From Serinicoccus chungangensis (GTDB lineage: Bacteria > Actinomycetota > Actinomycetes > Actinomycetales > Dermatophilaceae): DNA of 64,000 bases. How positions within the stretch are numbered: position 1 is the stretch's first letter; every line of letters begins with the position of its first letter. The notes beneath the pieces were generated by a model that was given only the letters and a program-made list of their open reading frames with translations, was not told the DNA's origin and did no database searches. This document shows positions 60,865 through 64,000 of this stretch, in pieces. The DNA lies in assembly GCF_001483745.1 (NCBI RefSeq), contig NZ_LQBL01000030.1, forward strand, positions 3,481 through 67,480, given 5' to 3'. A program made the position numbers and the translations under genes.

Positions 60865-61715
60865 CCACGGCCATCCCGACCGCCGTGGTCCGGTCCGCCG
60901 CCCGGCAGGCCCGGATCACCCTCGTCCGGAAGTACACCTCGCCCGCCGGCCTGAGCGTCGTCGTCGTCTCGCTCGTGGTCCTCGTGGTGCTGTGGTTCCT
61001 GCGGGACGCCGAGTTCGGTGTCGCCCAGGTCGGGGCGAGCGGCTACATCTTCAGCGGCTTCCTCGCCTTCGGCGTCATCTCGGCGGCCGTCCTCGGGGTC
61101 GCCGGCGAGCTGCAGGCCGAACGTGAGGACGGCACCCTGCTCCGCGCGAAGGCGGTGCCCCACGGTATGACGGGTCACCTGCTCGCCAAGATCCTCGTCG
61201 CGCCCTTCGACGCGCTCATCCCCATGCTGCCGGCCATCGTCGGGGCGGCGATCTTCCTGCCCGACGTCATGCCCCGCGACCTCCTCGGGTGGGTGCTGCT
61301 CCTCGTCGTCTTCCTGCTGGGGGTGGTGACCATGCTCCCGTGGGGTGCGGTGCTCGGCTCGGTCTTCCGCACGATGATCGGCCTCGCCTGGGCGATGATG
61401 GCGATGTATGCCGTGGCCGCCCTCTCCGGGGTGTTCTACCCGGTCGGTGGCTGGCCGGCGCCGCTGCAGTGGGCCGCGCAGTGCAGCCCGCTCTACTGGA
61501 TCGGGGTCGCGGTGCGCTCCGTCCTGCTGCCGCCGGAGGCGGCCGCGGCCGAGATCGGGGGCGAGTTCCGGCTCGTGCTGGCCCTGCTGGTCCTCCTCGG
61601 GTGGGCGGTGGTGGGCCTGCTCGTCGCCCCGGTCCTGCTGCGCCGGATGGCGCGCCGGCAGTCCGGCAGCACCGTCCAGGCGGCCCGCGAGCGTGTCCTG
61701 GCGAAGGGCTACTGA
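60861..61715 (+). CDS. ABC-2 type permease
   Basis: A 284-residue membrane protein with six helices (SVVVVSLVVLVVLWFL, IFSGFLAFGVISAAVLGV, LLGWVLLLVVFLLGVVTML and others). ABC-2 features include the LQAEREDGTLLRAKAVP amphipathic segment and a conserved exit region SGVFYPVGGWPAPLQWA. It pairs with the upstream ATPase. The ATG overlaps the ATPase stop (ATGA). Confidence 0.92.
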   Translation: MTTAIPTAVVRSAARQARITLVRKYTSPAGLSVVVVSLVVLVVLWFLRDAEFGVAQVGASGYIFSGFLAFGVISAAVLGVAGELQAEREDGTLLRAKAVPHGMTGHLLAKILVAPFDALIPMLPAIVGAAIFLPDVMPRDLLGWVLLLVVFLLGVVTMLPWGAVLGSVFRTMIGLAWAMMAMYAVAALSGVFYPVGGWPAPLQWAAQCSPLYWIGVAVRSVLLPPEAAAAEIGGEFRLVLALLVLLGWAVVGLLVAPVLLRRMARRQSGSTVQAARERVLAKGY

Positions 61716-61720
61716 CCCCC

Positions 61721-61954
61721 GTGCCCAGCGAGTCACCGCCGCTGCACAACCGCATCGCGATGCTGCGGGTGGAGCGCGGCATCAGCCGCCGCGAGCTGGC
61801 CGAAGCGCTGGGCGTGCACTACCAGACGGTGGGCTACCTCGAACGGGGCGAGTACAGCCCCTCCCTCGTCCTCGCGCTGCAGATCGCCGAGTACTTCGCC
61901 GTGCCGGTCGAGACCGTCTTCAGCCGACGACCCTTCCCGCCGCTGGGCGGCTGA
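61721..61954 (+). CDS. XRE/Cro-type transcriptional regulator
   Basis: A 77-residue single-domain helix-turn-helix protein (NRIAMLRVERGISRRELAEA, HYQTVGYLERGEYSPSL) like the YozG group that often follows ABC-2 exporters. It probably controls its own operon through the repeats upstream of the ATPase gene. The GTG at 61721 lies 5 bases after the permease stop. Confidence 0.9.
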   Translation: MPSESPPLHNRIAMLRVERGISRRELAEALGVHYQTVGYLERGEYSPSLVLALQIAEYFAVPVETVFSRRPFPPLGG

Positions 61955-61993
61955 CCGCCCCTGCCGACGATGGCGGGCAACCCCCTCACCAGG

Positions 61994-62012
61994 CTACTAT
62001 TGAGTGTAGTAG
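61994..62012 (+). promoter_or_regulatory. inverted repeat before the universal stress protein gene
   Basis: CTACTA (61994-61999) and TAGTAG (62007-62012) flank a 7-base spacer, about 25 bases before the ATG at 62037. It resembles the CTACTACA/TGTAG elements at 59902-59921, suggesting shared control by the small XRE protein. Confidence 0.5.
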
Positions 62013-62036
62013 TTATCCCACAGAGAGGTGAGGACG

Positions 62037-62930
62037 ATGAACACCACCCAGAGCACGACCCGACCGATCGTCGTGGGCTTCGACGGGTCGCAGAGCTCCC
62101 AGGACGCCATCCGGTGGGCGGCTGACGCCGCGGCCCGCCTGGTCGCGCCCCTCGTGGTCCTGCACGCCGCCGACCGCATCGTCCACGCGCAGGACGTCTC
62201 CATCGGCATCTGGGACCCCGCCGCCGAGCACCAGCGGGCCGCCGACCTCGCCGAGCAGGGCGCCGCGATCGCCCGGGAGGCGCATCCCGACCTCGAGGTC
62301 ACCGCGCAGGGGTCCTTGCTCGGTCCCCGCCAGGCGCTCGACGAGGCGTCCGCCCACGCGAGGGGCGTCGTCGTCGGGTCGCGCGGCTTCGGCCGGGTCC
62401 GCAGCACCCTCCTGGGCGCCACCGCCTACGGCCTCACCGGCCACGCCCGGTGCCCGGTCACCGTCGTCCCGGGGCCGGCCTCCATGCCCGGGCCCGAGTC
62501 CCGCGTGGTGGTCGGTGTCGACGGGTCCCCGGAGTCCGAACGGGCCGCCGAGGCTGCCGCGAGGTGGGCCCAGGCTTGGGGCGCGGACGTGCTCGTCGTC
62601 AGCAGCTGGGAGCGGCCGACGACCGACCCGTGGGGTCTGAGCGTGGACGGTATGCGGTCGGTCGACGAGGCCGCCGAGGTGCGCCGTGAGCGGGCGGCGG
62701 GGCAGGCGCGGCATGCCGCGGACGCCCTCACGACCGCCTTCCCCGACCTCTCGGTGGAGATCGCCACCCCCAGCGGGCGCGCCGACGAGAACCTCGTCGA
62801 GGCATCGTCCGACGCGGCGCTGCTGGTGCTGGGCAACCGGGGCAGCGGACGGCTCTCGTCGTTCCTGCTGGGGTCGACGACGCGCAACATCCTGCACATG
62901 AGCATGGTGCCGGTGCACATCGTGCGCTGA
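62037..62930 (+). CDS. universal stress protein with two Usp domains
   Basis: A 297-residue protein with tandem Usp domains (about 10-145 and 155-297). ATP-binding features are visible in domain 1 (VVVGSRGFGRVRSTLLGATA) and domain 2 (LLVLGNRGSGRLSSFLLGST), with GFDGSQSS and GVDGSPES starting each. Such tandem Usp proteins bind ATP and respond to hypoxia or redox stress. The ATG at 62037 follows GAGGTGAGGACG. It is convergent with DUF3566, 39 bases apart. Confidence 0.92.
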   Translation: MNTTQSTTRPIVVGFDGSQSSQDAIRWAADAAARLVAPLVVLHAADRIVHAQDVSIGIWDPAAEHQRAADLAEQGAAIAREAHPDLEVTAQGSLLGPRQALDEASAHARGVVVGSRGFGRVRSTLLGATAYGLTGHARCPVTVVPGPASMPGPESRVVVGVDGSPESERAAEAAARWAQAWGADVLVVSSWERPTTDPWGLSVDGMRSVDEAAEVRRERAAGQARHAADALTTAFPDLSVEIATPSGRADENLVEASSDAALLVLGNRGSGRLSSFLLGSTTRNILHMSMVPVHIVR

Positions 62931-62969
62931 CCCGGCCGTCCCGTGCCGGCACCGGGCGGCCGGCTCACC

Positions 62970-63725
62970 TCACTCGTCGGAGAGCGTCACCTGGGCGCCT
63001 CCGACGAGGGCGGCGCAGATGTTGTAGAGGAAGGCCGAGAGGGTCGCCAGGGCGGTGAGCAGGAAGACGTTGAGCACGCCCAGCACCGCCGACAGGGCCA
63101 TGACCCGGCTGAACCCGAGGTAGTCGGTGAGGTCGATGGTCGGGCCGCTGGCCTCGCCGCTGGTGATCTGGGCGAGGAAGCCGTTGATAGTCGAGAAGAC
63201 ATTCATCCCGGACAGCACGGTCCACAGCACCGCCACCATGACGACCCCGGAGATCCCCAGCGCCACCGAGACGAGGAAGCTGATCTTCAGCACCGACCAC
63301 GGGTCGACGCGCTGCGCGGTGAGGCGCACGCGTCGCGGGCCGCCGCGACGTGGGGCCGGGCGGCCGGGCGGGCGGTTGCCGGACGTCCGGGCCGTGCTCC
63401 CCTGGATCCCGTCGCGCGGGCCCGCCCCCCGAGCCGTGGACCCACCCCGTCCCGCGCTGGCCCCTGCGGCCGACCCCGAGGCCAGGCCGGCGGTCGCGCC
63501 ACGCAGGGCACGGGCCTTGCGGGCGGCCAGGTCACGACCCTGAGCGGTGCGCGCGAGCGCCCCGTCCTTCATCTTGGCGGCCGCCGAGCGGTCGTCCCCG
63601 TCGTCCCGGGGGGTGGACGCCGACCCGCGCTGGGGGGAGGCGCCGGCGTCGCCGGCGGCCTTCTGGTGCACCTGCGTCTCGTCGGTCGAGGAGCGGGACC
63701 CCGAGGGGCCCGGAGTGCTGCTCAT
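62970..63725 (-). CDS. DUF3566 membrane protein
   Basis: A 251-residue protein. The first 130 residues are hydrophilic, rich in Gly, Ala, Arg and Ser, and likely disordered. The C-terminal DUF3566 domain (about 135-251) starts RRVRLTAQRVDPWSVLKISF and has two membrane helices (VALGISGVVMVAVLWTVL and MALSAVLGVLNVFLLTAL). The gene follows gyrA in many actinobacteria (Rv0007 in M. tuberculosis). The ATG overlaps the gyrA stop (ATGA). Confidence 0.93.
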   Translation of the reverse strand: MSSTPGPSGSRSSTDETQVHQKAAGDAGASPQRGSASTPRDDGDDRSAAAKMKDGALARTAQGRDLAARKARALRGATAGLASGSAAGASAGRGGSTARGAGPRDGIQGSTARTSGNRPPGRPAPRRGGPRRVRLTAQRVDPWSVLKISFLVSVALGISGVVMVAVLWTVLSGMNVFSTINGFLAQITSGEASGPTIDLTDYLGFSRVMALSAVLGVLNVFLLTALATLSAFLYNICAALVGGAQVTLSDE

Positions 63726-64000
63726 GCGCCGTCGTCCTCCGTGCTCTCGGTGCTGTCGGTCTCAAAGCCCTCGGTGCCGTCGGCCGCGTGCTCGCCGGCC
63801 GGCACGGTGTCCTCGTTCTGACCCGACGGTACGCCATCGTCCTCGCGGACCGCCGCATCCGCGCCGTCGACCTGCCCGGCGACCTCGGCAGCCTCGACGG
63901 CCTCCGCGGCCTCCTCGAGCTCCTCCTCGCCGGCCGCCTCCGCGTTGCGGGCGATCGCCAGCACCGCATCGCCCCGGCCGGGGTTGGCGAAGCGCACACC
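63722..64000 (-). CDS. gyrA: DNA gyrase subunit A, C-terminal end (partial)
   Basis: The last 92 codons of a gene that continues beyond the window. The segment VRFANPGRGDAVLAIARNAE matches the end of the last beta-propeller blade of actinobacterial GyrA, followed by an acidic tail (EEELEEAAEAVEAAE) of about 65 residues. The assignment is supported by the order gyrA-DUF3566-tRNA-Ile-tRNA-Ala. The acidic tail is longer than in M. tuberculosis GyrA. Confidence 0.85.
   Translation of the reverse strand, partial: GVRFANPGRGDAVLAIARNAEAAGEEELEEAAEAVEAAEVAGQVDGADAAVREDDGVPSGQNEDTVPAGEHAADGTEGFETDSTESTEDDGA

Overview
This 64 kb window is high-GC DNA (roughly 70% or more by eye) from an actinobacterial chromosome. 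The best fit is a Micrococcales member near Intrasporangiaceae/Ornithinimicrobiaceae; that placement is inference from gene content. The right edge holds the 3' end of gyrA, followed leftward by DUF3566, tRNA-Ile(GAT), a DLW-39 microprotein, tRNA-Ala(TGC), a cyclophilin, crgA, a DUF881 gene, the pknB-pbpA-rodA-pstP-fhaB-fhaA cluster and tRNA-Leu(CAG). This is the order found next to oriC in mycobacteria and relatives. The window therefore runs away from the origin from right to left, and oriC lies beyond base 64000.

Layout. (1) 1-3.8 kb is accessory DNA: the right part of an IS3-type element inserted into a methyltransferase gene, a HIT protein, an unknown gene, and a VapBC-type toxin-antitoxin pair whose antitoxin frame is broken twice. 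(2) 3.8-7.0 kb is a two-gene carotenoid operon, an isopentenyl-diphosphate isomerase/polyprenyl diphosphate synthase fusion followed by a CrtI desaturase, with no phytoene synthase nearby. (3) 7-21 kb is mixed metabolism and repair: an antiporter with a UBP zinc finger, exonuclease III, a serine hydrolase, a UvrA-like ATPase, a headless LacI-type gene, an iron-box-controlled DUF2470-like gene, DUF1540, DUF2237, an SGNH hydrolase, a PCMT-like methyltransferase, a GNAT, and an ArsR/SRPBCC pair. (4) 21.2-24.6 kb is a polymorphic toxin locus: a WXG100-like partner, a 654-residue toxin with a restriction-endonuclease-like C-terminus, and two tandem paralogous candidate immunity genes. (5) 24.7-29.1 kb is a catabolic module (HAD, sodium:solute symporter, RpiR regulator, divergent amidohydrolase) with two matching inverted-repeat operators. 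(6) 29.1-29.9 kb carries no credible gene but contains a duplicated segment and short repeats beside tRNA-Leu.

(7) 30.2-37.9 kb is the growth and division kinase cluster, six genes mostly coupled by 1-4 base overlaps. (8) 37.9-42.2 kb holds DUF881, crgA, rhomboid, cyclophilin and a histone-H1-like Lys/Ala-rich membrane protein. (9) 42.3-58.4 kb is largely envelope-related: an OafA-like acyltransferase, a conserved-looking but uncharacterised ATP-grasp / S51-like / esterase / NYN cluster, a PGRP amidase and a SpoIID protein that both carry Cwb2 repeats, AzlCD (azlC frameshifted), flotillin and MgtE. (10) 58.5-64 kb is the oriC-side tRNA and gyrA block, interrupted by a small ABC transporter/XRE/universal-stress-protein module with related control sites.

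Three apparent single-G losses (two in vapB, one in azlC) are either recent decay or sequencing errors. A GTATGC/GCATAC hexamer recurs about 48 times in both orientations and accounts for many of the rare TAT (Tyr) and GCA (Ala) codons.
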